Part shown: positions 45,172-55,132 of the stretch, in pieces
Numbering within the stretch: the stretch's first letter is position 1
Layout: every line of letters begins with the position of its first letter
Assembly (NCBI GenBank): GCA_025808415.1
Contig: CP075525.1
Location: 908,501-972,500, forward strand
Direction: 5' to 3'
Length of the DNA stretch: 64,000 nucleotides
From: Cyclobacteriaceae bacterium
GTDB taxonomy: Bacteria; Bacteroidota; Bacteroidia; Cytophagales; Cyclobacteriaceae
Notes under the pieces: model-generated
What the model saw: only the letters and a program-made list of their open reading frames with translations
Databases searched by the model: none
Told to the model about the DNA's origin: nothing
Program-made: the position numbers and the translations under genes

Positions 45172-47115
45172 ATGTACATGAAAGTAAAGTGTTGGAAGGT
45201 TTTAGTATTTTTACTTTTTGGATTGTTTCTCCTTCCGGTAGGGGCAATCGCCCAAGTGCAACTCAGCACAAAATCAAAAAAGGCCATTGAGCTTTACAAC
45301 CAGGCAGATAATTATCGTGTTCGTGGCCAACACGAGCAAGCCATTACCCTTTTAAATCAGGCTATCGCCAAAGACAAGAATTTTGCGGAAGCTTATTATC
45401 GGCTTGGGCTGGTTTATATGAACATGAAGAATTATCCTTCAGCTATTTCCAATTTTGAAAAGGGCCTTACACTAACCACCGATCCCAAAAAGCAAAAGGT
45501 ATACTGGTTTGATCTTGGGGAAGCGTATCTGATTACCGGTCAATACGACAAGGCTGTTAAGTATCTCACTGATTTTGTAAAAGTCGAAAATCAAAATCGT
45601 CAGAAGGCTGAGCGCGCGGAACAATTACTAAAAAATGCCGCGTTTGCACAAGCTAATGCTGCAGTGAATGCCGAATGGAAGTTGAGGCCATTGAGCGACA
45701 CAGTAAACCGTTTTCCATTGCAATACTTTCCGGTGCTTACGGCCGATCAGCAGGAGTTATTTTTTACACGCAGGCTGGGCTCGTCTGGTGAGCATGATGA
45801 AGATCTGGTGGTTTCCAGAAAGGATGATCACGGTCGGTGGACAAGCCCTGTTTCGATTTCAAAAAATATCAACTCTGTATTAAACGAAGGCACCTGTGCA
45901 ATTTCTGCTGATGGCCGAAAGCTGATTTTCACTTCATGTATGGGGCGGCAGAGTTTTGGGAGTTGCGATTTGTATCAGAGTATCAAAATTGGAAACGAGT
46001 GGACGGAACCGGTTAACCTTGGGCCAAACGTTAATTCAAGCGAATGGGAATCGCAGCCGGCCCTTTCGGCTGATGGCCGTACACTTTATTTTGTGTCCGA
46101 CAGACGTGGCGGTTTGGGCAGGCGCGATATCTGGGTTTCTTCCCTTGACGAAAAGGGGCAATGGGCCAAAGCCAAAAACCTTGGGCCACCGATAAATACC
46201 CAGTATGATGAGATATCCCCCTTCATACACGCCAATAACAAGGTTTTGTATTTTGCTTCAAAGGGTCATACCGGATTTGGAGGATATGACTTGTTCTCTT
46301 CGGAAAGGACGGAGCAAGGTTGGTCTGAACCCATTAATATAGGCAGCCCGATCAATGATTTTGAGGATCAATTTTCCTTATTTATCACTGCTGATGGGAA
46401 AAGGGGCTATTTCTCTCATGAAGAAACTACTGGACAGGGCAATACCCGAAGCCGCATTTATGAGATCCAGTTTCCGGAAGACCATCAGGTAAGGTACAAA
46501 AGCAATTTTGTAAACGGTACAATTCGCGATAAGCAGACAGGCAAGGAGCTTAAGGCTACCATTGAATTATTCAATATTAACAGTAATCAAATTGAAGCTG
46601 TGGTTGAGTCCGACTCCATCTCGGGCGATTACCTGATGGTACTTACACAAGGGGCTGAATATGCCCTTTACATCAATAGAAAGGGGTATTTATTCACCAG
46701 CTCCAACTTCAATTACTCGGAAAGAACAGATTTTGAGCCAATTCGGATGGATTTTGCGCTGGAGCAAGCCAAAAAGGGATCTTCAGTGGTGTTGAACAAC
46801 ATCTTTTTTGAAACCAATAAATACGACCTGCAGGGAAAATCAATTACCGAATTACAAAAGATTATTCGGTTTTTGACCGAAAGCCCTCAAATCCAGATAG
46901 AAATAGGAGGCCATACCGATAATACCGGTAACCCTGCTTACAACCTTCAATTATCGGAAAAAAGGGCACTTTCAGTTTATAACTACCTGATTAACAATGG
47001 TGTAAATAGAAATAGCATAACTTGGAGAGGGTATGGGCAATCTCAGCCTGTGGCTACGAATGATACCGAAGAAGGCAGGGCGCAGAACCGTAGGATTGTG
47101 TTTAAAATCCAATAA
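45172..47115 (+). CDS. OmpA-family protein with TPR and PD40 repeats
   Basis: A 647-residue envelope protein. It has a signal peptide (LVFLLFGLFLLPVGAIAQ), tetratricopeptide repeats (about 30-150), PD40/WD40-like beta-propeller repeats (about 195-430: ISADGRKLIFTS, LSADGRTLYFVSDRRGG, FITADGKRGYFSH), a carboxypeptidase-like middle (about 455-545) and a C-terminal OmpA domain (545-647) with GHTDNTGNPAYNLQLSEKRA that binds peptidoglycan. Such proteins in Bacteroidota include gliding/PorE-like and type IX secretion-linked factors. A specific role is not shown. Start: ATG at 45172 or 45178. Confidence 0.9.
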   Translation: MYMKVKCWKVLVFLLFGLFLLPVGAIAQVQLSTKSKKAIELYNQADNYRVRGQHEQAITLLNQAIAKDKNFAEAYYRLGLVYMNMKNYPSAISNFEKGLTLTTDPKKQKVYWFDLGEAYLITGQYDKAVKYLTDFVKVENQNRQKAERAEQLLKNAAFAQANAAVNAEWKLRPLSDTVNRFPLQYFPVLTADQQELFFTRRLGSSGEHDEDLVVSRKDDHGRWTSPVSISKNINSVLNEGTCAISADGRKLIFTSCMGRQSFGSCDLYQSIKIGNEWTEPVNLGPNVNSSEWESQPALSADGRTLYFVSDRRGGLGRRDIWVSSLDEKGQWAKAKNLGPPINTQYDEISPFIHANNKVLYFASKGHTGFGGYDLFSSERTEQGWSEPINIGSPINDFEDQFSLFITADGKRGYFSHEETTGQGNTRSRIYEIQFPEDHQVRYKSNFVNGTIRDKQTGKELKATIELFNINSNQIEAVVESDSISGDYLMVLTQGAEYALYINRKGYLFTSSNFNYSERTDFEPIRMDFALEQAKKGSSVVLNNIFFETNKYDLQGKSITELQKIIRFLTESPQIQIEIGGHTDNTGNPAYNLQLSEKRALSVYNYLINNGVNRNSITWRGYGQSQPVATNDTEEGRAQNRRIVFKIQ

Positions 47116-47246
47116 ATCCGAAACGCCTGATAACCAATACATGAAGGTCTTGCAATAAAATTTCGGCTAAAATTATCAAGGCAGTACTTTCTTAATTCAT
47201 CTTGACTGCATATTTTTAACACTTTACTAACTAAAACTTAAACATT

Positions 47247-50200
47247 ATGAGGAGACTTTTACTGAGTTCAATGGTGCTTCTCTTCGCTTTTAGCGCAGCG
47301 ATGGCACAAGAACGAACTGTCTCGGGTAGAGTAACATCTACTGAAGATGGTTCCCCGCTTCCTGGGGTTAACGTGGTTCTCAAGGGTTCCACTGTTGGAA
47401 CCGCCACGGATGCAGACGGAAGGTACACGTTATCAGTGCCTGCATCAGGCGGATCACTTGTATTTTCATTTATCGGCTTGCAAACGCAAGAAATTCCGAT
47501 TGGTGGAAGGTCCGTAGTTGATGTTTCATTGGCACTGGACGCTACCCAGTTGAGCGAAGTCGTAATTACTGGACAAGGTATTGCCAGGGAAAAACGAGCT
47601 TTAGGTTATGCAGTTGCAGGTGTGGAATCAGAGGCTATTTCAGCCCGCCCGGTTCAAGATGTTGGTCGTATCCTAATGGGAAAAATTCCCGGAGTAACAA
47701 TTAACCCTACTGGTGGTACTTCAGGAACAGGGTCTCAGATTAACATTCGTGGTTATTCTACTATTACAGGAAATACGCAACCACTTTGGGTTGTTGATGG
47801 CGTTCCTTTTAGTGGTGCTACTAATGATGCCTCTGGTTTTACTACTGGTGGAACAGCTACGGCTACCAGTCGTTTCTTGGATCTTGACCCCAACTCAATT
47901 GAAAGCATCAACGTGCTTAAAGGACTTGCCGCAACCGTATTGTACGGTGATCAGGGGCGTAATGGTGTTATTCTGGTAACCACAAAGGCTGGTAGCAAAA
48001 AGAAGCGCACTGCTGAAATTATGTTCCAGCAAACTGTAGCCATGAACGAAATTGCTTCGTTGCCAGACTTTCAAAAGAATTACGGAAATGGTTTCCAGCA
48101 ATTAACGAACACGGCACAGTTTTTTAGTAACTGGGGTGCAAATTACAAGGAGATTGACTCCATAGGACACCCTTATCAGTGGCTGGGTGATCTAACAAGA
48201 CGTAATCCCTTTTTACAGCAAACTGCCTTTAAGCGGATCCCTTACCAACATTCAATGGATGTAAGGGACTTCTTTAGGACTGGTATGACATCCAATACAT
48301 CCTTATCAATTTCAGGCGGAACAGATAAAATGGGTGTAACTGCAACAGTGGGCTATACCACCGAAGAAGGTTATGCTCCCGGGAACGACCTAAAGAGGAT
48401 TAATGCTTCAGTTGGGTTTAATGCAGCGCTAACCGATAAGTTGACCATTAACTCCAACGTAATGTACTCCAACACCGACTTTACCACGCCTCCGCTTAAT
48501 GCAGCTTCTGGTGGTGGTTCGCAGATTGTAGCCGGGGCACCTCCTTCGTTGTATGCCACATTCTTATATTCCCCCGGAAACTACAATTTGAATGATCTTT
48601 CACTTTTTCCTTTTGAGACACCAGTAGACAGGCGCATGGTTTGGTACCGTTCGAACAGCGATATCCCTAACCCTCGTTGGTTAGCAGCACATACCCGCGA
48701 AACGGATGTTACAGACCGTATTTTCAACAGTACAACGTTGAATTATGATTTTAACGACCGTCTTTCATTAAGCTATCGTGTTGGTTTCGATTATTATACC
48801 CAGCGCCAGAATCGCGAATATAATAAAGGTGTAAGCCCAACTTTCCAACCAATTGACCTTGGAGTATTCCAAACACAGACACTGACCAGCAAGATTTGGA
48901 ACCACGATGTGATTGTTGGCTATAATCAAAGAATATCTGAAAATATCAATTTCACTTCCAGGGTAGGTTTAAATGCAAGGAACGACTTAATTTCCCGAGA
49001 TGGCTTGTATTCTGAACAACAAATTGTGTTCGGTTTAATGCGCCACAATAACTTCCAGGTATCGTCTTCCAGAAGTGCTGCTTTTGGTGGCCGGGTATTC
49101 TTGTTTGAGCAAGAGTCGCAACGTTACGGTGTGTATGGGGACTTCCAATTCGACTATAAGAACTTTGTATTCTTAAACCTGGCAGGACGAAATGATTGGG
49201 TTTCTTTCCTTGAAGAAGGAAATAATACCTTATTCTATCCTAGTGCAAGCGCTTCCGTTGTGTTAACCGATGCATTGCCCAATATCAAGTCCAATGCTTT
49301 AAGTTTCTTGAAGTTTCGACTTGGCTATGGAACCTCTGCAGGTTATCCGTCACCTTACAGTACTCGTACAGTTATTGCGTCTAATGCACGTGGATTTTTG
49401 GATGTAGGCGGAATAGCTTATGCTGAACATACCATCGCCAATCAATTGGGTAACTCAGGCTTGCGTGGTGAGCTAATCGGTGAGTTTGAAGTTGGTTTCG
49501 AAGCAAAAGTTTTGAAAGACAAATTGGGAATTGACTTTACCGTGTATGATCGCCAAACTCGTGACCTCATTACGAATGCACCAATTGACCCCGCGACAGG
49601 TTCGACTACCACTTTACAAAACCTAGGTAAGGTATCAAATAAAGGTATTGAAATTGGACTGAATGCTACTCCTGTTCGCTTAGGTAATGGGTTTCAATGG
49701 GATGTAATCTGGAATTTTACAGCTGTACGCCCTGAAGTAATTACATTAGGTACCGGGATAGATGAAATCGTACTTGCTGGTTTTACAAACCTTGGGAACT
49801 TTGCTATTCCTGGTCGTCCGATGAACATGATTAAAGGAACCGCCATTGCACGCGATCCCAACGGTAATAAAATCGTAGCTGCTGACGGATTCCACGAAAT
49901 TGACCCGATTATTCGTGAATTAGGAAATCCTAACCCTGATTTCTTAACTACTTTGATCAATACATTCTCCTTCAAAGGAATTATGTTATCCGTTCAACTA
50001 GACTACCGTAAAGGTGGTATGATGTACGGTTCAACACCTTCAGCTTTGTTGGCACGTGGCGTTCTTGCCCCGGAAAGTGTTTTAAATCGTGATTTGGCCT
50101 TCATTGCCCCTGGTGTAAAGAGAATTGATACCAATGGTGATGGTGTGCAAGATGGTTTTGCCCCAAATGATATCACACTTACCGCTGCTGATTATGGATT

Positions 50201-50498
50201 TAACCTTCAGTTCGGAGGAAGGAACGACAACGCCATGTATGACGCAACCAATATCCGCATCAGGGAGATTTCACTTGGATACAACTTACCAAAGTCTGTG
50301 CTGAGTAAAACACCGTTCAAAACGGCATCGATTACGCTTAACGGAAATAACATTTGGTATTTTGCTTTTGGTGTACCGAAATACACCAAGTGGGATCCTG
50401 AAGTGGCCAGTTTGGGTGTGAACCAAGGACTTGGTTTCGATTTCTTGACTGGACCTAGTATGCGTAGATATGGAGCTGTTCTTCGAGTTACTTTCTAA
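47247..50498 (+). CDS. SusC/RagA-family TonB-linked outer-membrane transporter
   Basis: A 1083-residue TonB-dependent barrel. It has signal peptide MRRLLLSSMVLLFAFSAAMAQ, a carboxypeptidase-D-like N-terminal domain (VSGRVTSTEDGSPLPGVNVVLKGSTVGT), a TonB-plug region (QLSEVVITGQGIAREKRALGY, IRGYSTI, PLWVVDGVPF) and a barrel ending YGAVLRVTF. With SusD it imports a bulky nutrient, often a glycan or peptide. No glycoside hydrolase, sulfatase or peptidase lies nearby, so the nutrient is unknown. Confidence 0.95.
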   Translation: MRRLLLSSMVLLFAFSAAMAQERTVSGRVTSTEDGSPLPGVNVVLKGSTVGTATDADGRYTLSVPASGGSLVFSFIGLQTQEIPIGGRSVVDVSLALDATQLSEVVITGQGIAREKRALGYAVAGVESEAISARPVQDVGRILMGKIPGVTINPTGGTSGTGSQINIRGYSTITGNTQPLWVVDGVPFSGATNDASGFTTGGTATATSRFLDLDPNSIESINVLKGLAATVLYGDQGRNGVILVTTKAGSKKKRTAEIMFQQTVAMNEIASLPDFQKNYGNGFQQLTNTAQFFSNWGANYKEIDSIGHPYQWLGDLTRRNPFLQQTAFKRIPYQHSMDVRDFFRTGMTSNTSLSISGGTDKMGVTATVGYTTEEGYAPGNDLKRINASVGFNAALTDKLTINSNVMYSNTDFTTPPLNAASGGGSQIVAGAPPSLYATFLYSPGNYNLNDLSLFPFETPVDRRMVWYRSNSDIPNPRWLAAHTRETDVTDRIFNSTTLNYDFNDRLSLSYRVGFDYYTQRQNREYNKGVSPTFQPIDLGVFQTQTLTSKIWNHDVIVGYNQRISENINFTSRVGLNARNDLISRDGLYSEQQIVFGLMRHNNFQVSSSRSAAFGGRVFLFEQESQRYGVYGDFQFDYKNFVFLNLAGRNDWVSFLEEGNNTLFYPSASASVVLTDALPNIKSNALSFLKFRLGYGTSAGYPSPYSTRTVIASNARGFLDVGGIAYAEHTIANQLGNSGLRGELIGEFEVGFEAKVLKDKLGIDFTVYDRQTRDLITNAPIDPATGSTTTLQNLGKVSNKGIEIGLNATPVRLGNGFQWDVIWNFTAVRPEVITLGTGIDEIVLAGFTNLGNFAIPGRPMNMIKGTAIARDPNGNKIVAADGFHEIDPIIRELGNPNPDFLTTLINTFSFKGIMLSVQLDYRKGGMMYGSTPSALLARGVLAPESVLNRDLAFIAPGVKRIDTNGDGVQDGFAPNDITLTAADYGFNLQFGGRNDNAMYDATNIRIREISLGYNLPKSVLSKTPFKTASITLNGNNIWYFAFGVPKYTKWDPEVASLGVNQGLGFDFLTGPSMRRYGAVLRVTF

Positions 50499-50516
50499 TC
50501 GATAAACGATTTAACC

Positions 50517-52382
50517 ATGACAAAAAAAATTAAGACGGCTTTATTGGCCTTAACTATAATACTCGCAAGTAGCTGTACGCTTGATCTTAGGGAAGACCCT
50601 AATGCTGTACAGATTGAACAGGCGCTTCCATCGCTGTTATTAAACTCAATACAGCGATCATTACCGGCACTTTTTAACGGTGCAAATGGCTCAGGTGCCC
50701 AAATGACCCGGCAACTAAATGGTGGTGGTCAGTTGTACCTGAACGCTACCACACCGGAAGGTTTTAATGGCCTTTGGTCTACTGCTTATGCAGATATATT
50801 GATGGATATTGATGCTTTGTTAAAAATTGCCGATGCCAATGGATTTGCACGACATGCCGGAATGGCTCGTGTCATTCAAGCCTATACCATAGTGCTTTTA
50901 GTGGATTATTTCGGTAATGTTCCTTTTTCAGAAGCGTTTGGTGGTGCATCCAACTTTAATCCCAAGGCAGATGAAGGAGTTGACCTTTATACATTAGCTT
51001 TAAATATTTTAGATAAAGCCAAAGAGGATTTAAGGACAGCCCCTACAACCGCTTTGGTCCCTGGATATTTAAATCCAGTTGCTCCAGCAATTCAGGATCA
51101 ATTCTATTCCAATGACTACAATAAGTGGGTAAGGTTAGCCAATACTTTAAAGCTAAAAATTCACTTAAACCTTCGATTAACACAGCCCGCAGCTTCGACC
51201 ACGGCTATAAATGCTTTGATCAACGAGGCTCCACTTCCTGCCGGTACAGGTGGGTTTATAACCACGGCAGACCAGAACTTTATCTGGAGGTATGGTACTA
51301 GTTTATCAGATCCTGCCGCCCGTCACCCTCGTTTCATCGCTCAATATCCGGGTGGAGGTGGTGACTACCAATCCAACTGGTTTATGTGGCATATGTTCCA
51401 CAGCTATAACGCTAACAACACGACTACTGCTGGTGTTGCGCCAGGGGACCCGCGCATGCGCTTTTATTTCAATAGGCAAGTAACCTCTAACTCTACCAGT
51501 ACAAACGAGTTGCGCTGCCTTGGTGAAAGCCGTCCTGACCATTATCCTTCATCTTCCGGCACAGTAATTACACCTAATGCGTTGGCTGGAATACCCCCAA
51601 TGGGAGAGGATCCTTCCCACCCTTCTAGAAATGCTGCTAGTGCGGCATGGGGTCGGACTTTCTGTACGCCTACTAATATTGGATATTGGGGAAGGGATCA
51701 TGTTGACCCACAAGGTATTCCTCCAGATGGACTTCTGCGCACTACCTATGGACCTTACCCTGTTGGAGGACGCTTTGACAACAACCATGGTCAGGCAGTA
51801 GCCCAAACCCAAGGTATGCGTGGTGCAGGTATGCAACCAATTATGATGCGCTCATTTGTTCAGTTCATGTTGGCTGAGGCTGCTTTGTATTTGGGTACAG
51901 GTACTACAAATGCAAGGGTACACTATGAAAACGGTATCAGGAACTCGTTTGCTGATGTGCGTACCTGGTCTGTTGCAGGTACCTTAGGTACTTCGGCCGT
52001 AGCCGCCTCACCCAACGAAGCAACCACAATCAATGGTTTTTACTCGGCAACCAATTATGATGCAGATGTAAATAATTATGTATCAGCTGCATTGGCAGCG
52101 TATGATGACCGGATTCTTGTAAATAACGATGAGGCCATGAATTACATTGCTCGCGAGTATTGGATTGCTTTGTTCGGTAATGGCTATGAATCCTATAATT
52201 TGTACAGAAGAACTGGTAAGCCTACCGGTATGCAACCTGTTATTAATGCAACACCTGGTGCTTTCCCCAGATCATTCTGGTATCCTGCTAATTTTGCTAA
52301 CCTAAATAACTCTGTTCAGCAAAAGGCAGATTTGACATCTAAGGTGTTTTGGGATAACAACACAACAAACCTTAACTTCTAA
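50517..52382 (+). CDS. SusD/RagB-family surface lipoprotein
   Basis: A 621-residue lipoprotein. The lipobox is ILASSC (Cys about residue 20). The helical SusD fold is indicated by NSIQRSLPALF, DILMDIDALLKIADANGFARHAGMARVIQAYTIVLLVDYFGNVPFSEAF and KAKEDLRTAPTTAL. It forms the lid of the SusC transporter on the outer face. Large loop-rich regions (residues 240-430) probably contact substrate. 18 bases after SusC, so they are one operon. Confidence 0.93.
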   Translation: MTKKIKTALLALTIILASSCTLDLREDPNAVQIEQALPSLLLNSIQRSLPALFNGANGSGAQMTRQLNGGGQLYLNATTPEGFNGLWSTAYADILMDIDALLKIADANGFARHAGMARVIQAYTIVLLVDYFGNVPFSEAFGGASNFNPKADEGVDLYTLALNILDKAKEDLRTAPTTALVPGYLNPVAPAIQDQFYSNDYNKWVRLANTLKLKIHLNLRLTQPAASTTAINALINEAPLPAGTGGFITTADQNFIWRYGTSLSDPAARHPRFIAQYPGGGGDYQSNWFMWHMFHSYNANNTTTAGVAPGDPRMRFYFNRQVTSNSTSTNELRCLGESRPDHYPSSSGTVITPNALAGIPPMGEDPSHPSRNAASAAWGRTFCTPTNIGYWGRDHVDPQGIPPDGLLRTTYGPYPVGGRFDNNHGQAVAQTQGMRGAGMQPIMMRSFVQFMLAEAALYLGTGTTNARVHYENGIRNSFADVRTWSVAGTLGTSAVAASPNEATTINGFYSATNYDADVNNYVSAALAAYDDRILVNNDEAMNYIAREYWIALFGNGYESYNLYRRTGKPTGMQPVINATPGAFPRSFWYPANFANLNNSVQQKADLTSKVFWDNNTTNLNF

Positions 52383-52400
52383 CCCCTTAAAGGAATAGAC

Positions 52401-53816
52401 ATGAAAATTAATCGATATAAAGCGTTAGCTGTTTTAACCCTCTTTGGGGTGTTATTGGCTTGTGAGCCGAATGAGGATTTGTATCCTCTGCCGTATGACA
52501 ACCGCGAAACAGGATCCTATCTTCGAGTTATCAAGATTTCCTCATTTGTTTGGGATCTTGATGCGTTGGATCGTAGTGGTTTTGAAGCTGTTTATGAATC
52601 TGTAGATCGTAATTTTGGTGCTGATCTCACGCGCGTAGAATGGTATGCTACATACCGTTCCGCTGGAGGTTTAATTACCAATGAAGTGCTCGTAAAATCC
52701 CTTAATTTCTCTGAAATGGGGTTTGCCAACGTTCCAGAACCCACAGGAAGTAAGTACTTACGTTCAGCACCGATCAAGATTACAGCACAAGAAACCTTGG
52801 ATGCATTGAACACCCTGACTACTGATCCGGATGGCAACACTTGTTCCGGTATTTTTCCCGATATCTGTCCTGCCTTACCATTCCCGGGTACTTTGGGTTT
52901 AGGCGATCGGGTGGTTTTCCGAGTGAAAATTTATGACAATAAGGGTAGAGCTTTCACTGTGAATAACCCTCAGGTAGCCGCAGCCCCAAAACTTGGCAAT
53001 GCGAACGAGGCTAATATTACACCAAACCTTACTGGTGGTATTTTCTATAGCAGCCCAATGCTCTATACTATGTTTGTACAACGCATGACTGATACAGCAA
53101 ATGATGATGCTTATACAGGAACTTACCGAATGGCTCAAGTAGCACGTTGGGCTCCTGATTTTGCTACTAATGCTAATAACCTTCAAATCCTGAAGAGCTT
53201 TCCGCAACCTTGGATGAGGCCGTTTGTGTTCGCTACTTCAAGCACAGACTCAACTCAGACTGTCACATTACAGAAAGTGCCAAATGGCCTTTCAACAATG
53301 CGCCAGTTTACTTGCAAGTATCGCGGACAGGATGTTACTGTAGTTATTAATTTTGAGCGTCAATCTTTTGGCCAGACTGGAGGAGGTCTTACTGGTGCAG
53401 CTGGTACTGCTGCTTTGGCAACCATGAATGCAATAAGTAATCCAGCCCCTCCAACAATACCGGGTTTAGGATTCCCTGCAGGTACTACTAATAATAACAT
53501 TGGTTCAATTATGGTGCCGTTGATCAACACAACAACTAATTGTACACCAGATCGCCAGTTCTACATTATGACTGCCGCTCAGTTCAATCCAACGCTTCCG
53601 GGTGCGCCAGGAACATTTAGTGGTGATTTGGAAATGCCAAAAGGTGTACCTAAAAGGGTATTTCCTAACCGGGGTTATTATCGGTTCGATCGCGATGGGT
53701 TGACACCAGGAGATGTGTTCTCAATTTCAGTTGATGATGATGTTGATGAGTATGGTAGAAGGAATGGTTATTGTAATTGGTACACTCGTGTTTACCTAAC
53801 CTTAACTAAACTTTAA
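52401..53816 (+). CDS. Third surface lipoprotein of the SusC/SusD unit
   Basis: A 471-residue lipoprotein with lipobox GVLLACEPNEDLYPL (Cys about residue 21) and a beta-rich body, not recognised. Its position after SusC/SusD (18-base gap) and the extracellular look recall SusE/SusF-type substrate-binding lipoproteins, but the sequence does not show their repeats. Four Cys of the mature chain (TCSGIFPDICPALP and the region near TTNCTPDRQ and YCNWYTRV) may form disulfides. Followed by a strong terminator. Confidence 0.8.
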   Translation: MKINRYKALAVLTLFGVLLACEPNEDLYPLPYDNRETGSYLRVIKISSFVWDLDALDRSGFEAVYESVDRNFGADLTRVEWYATYRSAGGLITNEVLVKSLNFSEMGFANVPEPTGSKYLRSAPIKITAQETLDALNTLTTDPDGNTCSGIFPDICPALPFPGTLGLGDRVVFRVKIYDNKGRAFTVNNPQVAAAPKLGNANEANITPNLTGGIFYSSPMLYTMFVQRMTDTANDDAYTGTYRMAQVARWAPDFATNANNLQILKSFPQPWMRPFVFATSSTDSTQTVTLQKVPNGLSTMRQFTCKYRGQDVTVVINFERQSFGQTGGGLTGAAGTAALATMNAISNPAPPTIPGLGFPAGTTNNNIGSIMVPLINTTTNCTPDRQFYIMTAAQFNPTLPGAPGTFSGDLEMPKGVPKRVFPNRGYYRFDRDGLTPGDVFSISVDDDVDEYGRRNGYCNWYTRVYLTLTKL

Positions 53817-53843
53817 TCTTTCTGATGTTTTTCCTTGTAAAAG

Positions 53844-53874
53844 CGGGCTGTCGAAAGGCAGCCCGTTTTTTTTT
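53844..53874 (+). terminator. Rho-independent terminator after the SusC/SusD operon
   Basis: A GC-rich hairpin: CGGGCTG (53844-53850) pairs with CAGCCCG (53859-53865), extending inward by two pairs to a GAAA tetraloop, followed by nine T. Located 28 bases after the third lipoprotein's stop. Confidence 0.92.
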
Positions 53875-53910
53875 GGGGGGGCTTTAAAGCCAATTTTTTG
53901 GCGTGAAATG

Positions 53911-53918
53911 TAAGTTTG
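53911..53918 (+). promoter_or_regulatory. Possible -7 box for the 53951 gene
   Basis: TAAGTTTG fits TAnnTTTG and lies 32 bases before the ATG. No convincing -33 box is seen. Confidence 0.3.
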
Positions 53919-53950
53919 ATTTAACTACCCAGATACTTTAATTTTGAAGT

Positions 53951-54688
53951 ATGAGATATCTACTATTAAAAATACTTTTACTTTCGGGTACAAGCGTTTT
54001 GGCGCAAGACGATAATTTGTTGAAGATAACACGTATAAATAATTTTCAACAGCGTATGGCGGCGATTGGAAATGCACCTCAGTCAGGGGTAGCCTTGATG
54101 GGCGTTTCTGTTTCGGAGACCTCAGAAGTTTTAGGCGATACTTATTGGGATAAGCATTGGGGCAAATCTTCATTAATGCTAATCAAAGGAGAAGAATTGA
54201 TTGAAGGTTATTTTACAAGATATGATCTTTACAAAGATGAATTCGAATTCAGGTTGCAGAATAACGAAGTTCGGGTTCTTCCAGGCAGTAAAGTGAGCAA
54301 TGTAGTTTGGATTGACTCACTTAAAGCCACCCCAAGGTTTTTAACAAATTGCCGAAACTACCTCGAAGATGGCGTGCCTTTAACAGGCTTTATTGAGGTA
54401 ATTTTGGAGGGAAAAGTTAATTTATATAAAAAGCTAAGGCTTGAAATATTGAAACCTGATTTTAACCCCGCATTGAATGTTGGTAGTAAGGACACAAGGA
54501 TCCTGAAAAAAGAATTGTTTTACTATAATATTGATAAAGACTTAATTCGGATAAAATCTAGGAAAAGTTTACACTCACTAAAAAGAGGAAACGATAAGTT
54601 GATTGATGATTTTATCCGCAAACAAGGAATAAAATTAAATAATGAGGCAGACCTCTTAAAGTTGTTTTCTTTCTATAATTCTTTGTAA
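53951..54688 (+). CDS. Hypothetical secreted protein
   Basis: A 245-residue protein, not recognised. Signal peptide MRYLLLKILLLSGTSVLAQ, then a repeat-poor soluble body with TYWDKHWGKSSLMLIKGEELIEGYFTRYDLYKDEFEFRL, which may bind surfaces or nucleic acid but cannot be assigned. A basic C-terminal region (KDTRILKKELFYYNIDKDLIRIKSRKSLHSLKRG) may be helical. Own promoter-like box upstream. Ten bases after its stop queD begins. Confidence 0.72.
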   Translation: MRYLLLKILLLSGTSVLAQDDNLLKITRINNFQQRMAAIGNAPQSGVALMGVSVSETSEVLGDTYWDKHWGKSSLMLIKGEELIEGYFTRYDLYKDEFEFRLQNNEVRVLPGSKVSNVVWIDSLKATPRFLTNCRNYLEDGVPLTGFIEVILEGKVNLYKKLRLEILKPDFNPALNVGSKDTRILKKELFYYNIDKDLIRIKSRKSLHSLKRGNDKLIDDFIRKQGIKLNNEADLLKLFSFYNSL

Positions 54689-54698
54689 ACGATCTCCA

Positions 54699-55118
54699 TT
54701 GCTCTACATCTCCCGCAAAGAACACTTCAACGCAGCACACAAGCTGTATAACCCTGCCTGGACAAAGGAGAAGAATGTTGCGGTATTTGGCCCCTGCGCC
54801 AACGATAACTGGCATGGTCACAACTTTGATTTAATTGTTACTGTAAAGGGCACTCCTGATCCCGAGACTGGATTTGTGGTGGATTTGAAACGGTTGAGTA
54901 CGCTCATCCGAACTGAGGTGATCGATAAACTGGACCATAAAAACATCAACCTTGACGTTGACTTTATGCAGGGTAAAATGGCCAGTTGCGAAAACCTGAT
55001 CGTGGAGATATGGAAAATCCTGGAGCGGAACCTGCCCGCTATTACTACCCATGGTAAATTATATTGTGTTCGCCTGTACGAAACCCCAAGAAACTATATT
55101 GAGTACTTCGGGGAATAG
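54699..55118 (+). CDS. queD: 6-carboxytetrahydropterin synthase
   Basis: A 139-residue T-fold enzyme. Zn-binding His residues lie in RKEHFNAAHKLY (about 7-18) and NWHGHNFDLIVTVKG (about 46-60). The catalytic Cys is in FGPCANDNW. It makes 6-carboxytetrahydropterin, the substrate of QueE, in deazaguanine/queuosine synthesis; QueD and 6-pyruvoyl-tetrahydropterin synthase are close relatives. The start is TTG at 54699 (MLYISRKEHF); there is no nearby ATG/GTG in frame. Confidence 0.9.
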   Translation: MLYISRKEHFNAAHKLYNPAWTKEKNVAVFGPCANDNWHGHNFDLIVTVKGTPDPETGFVVDLKRLSTLIRTEVIDKLDHKNINLDVDFMQGKMASCENLIVEIWKILERNLPAITTHGKLYCVRLYETPRNYIEYFGE

Positions 55119-55132
55119 GACTATCTTCCCGC

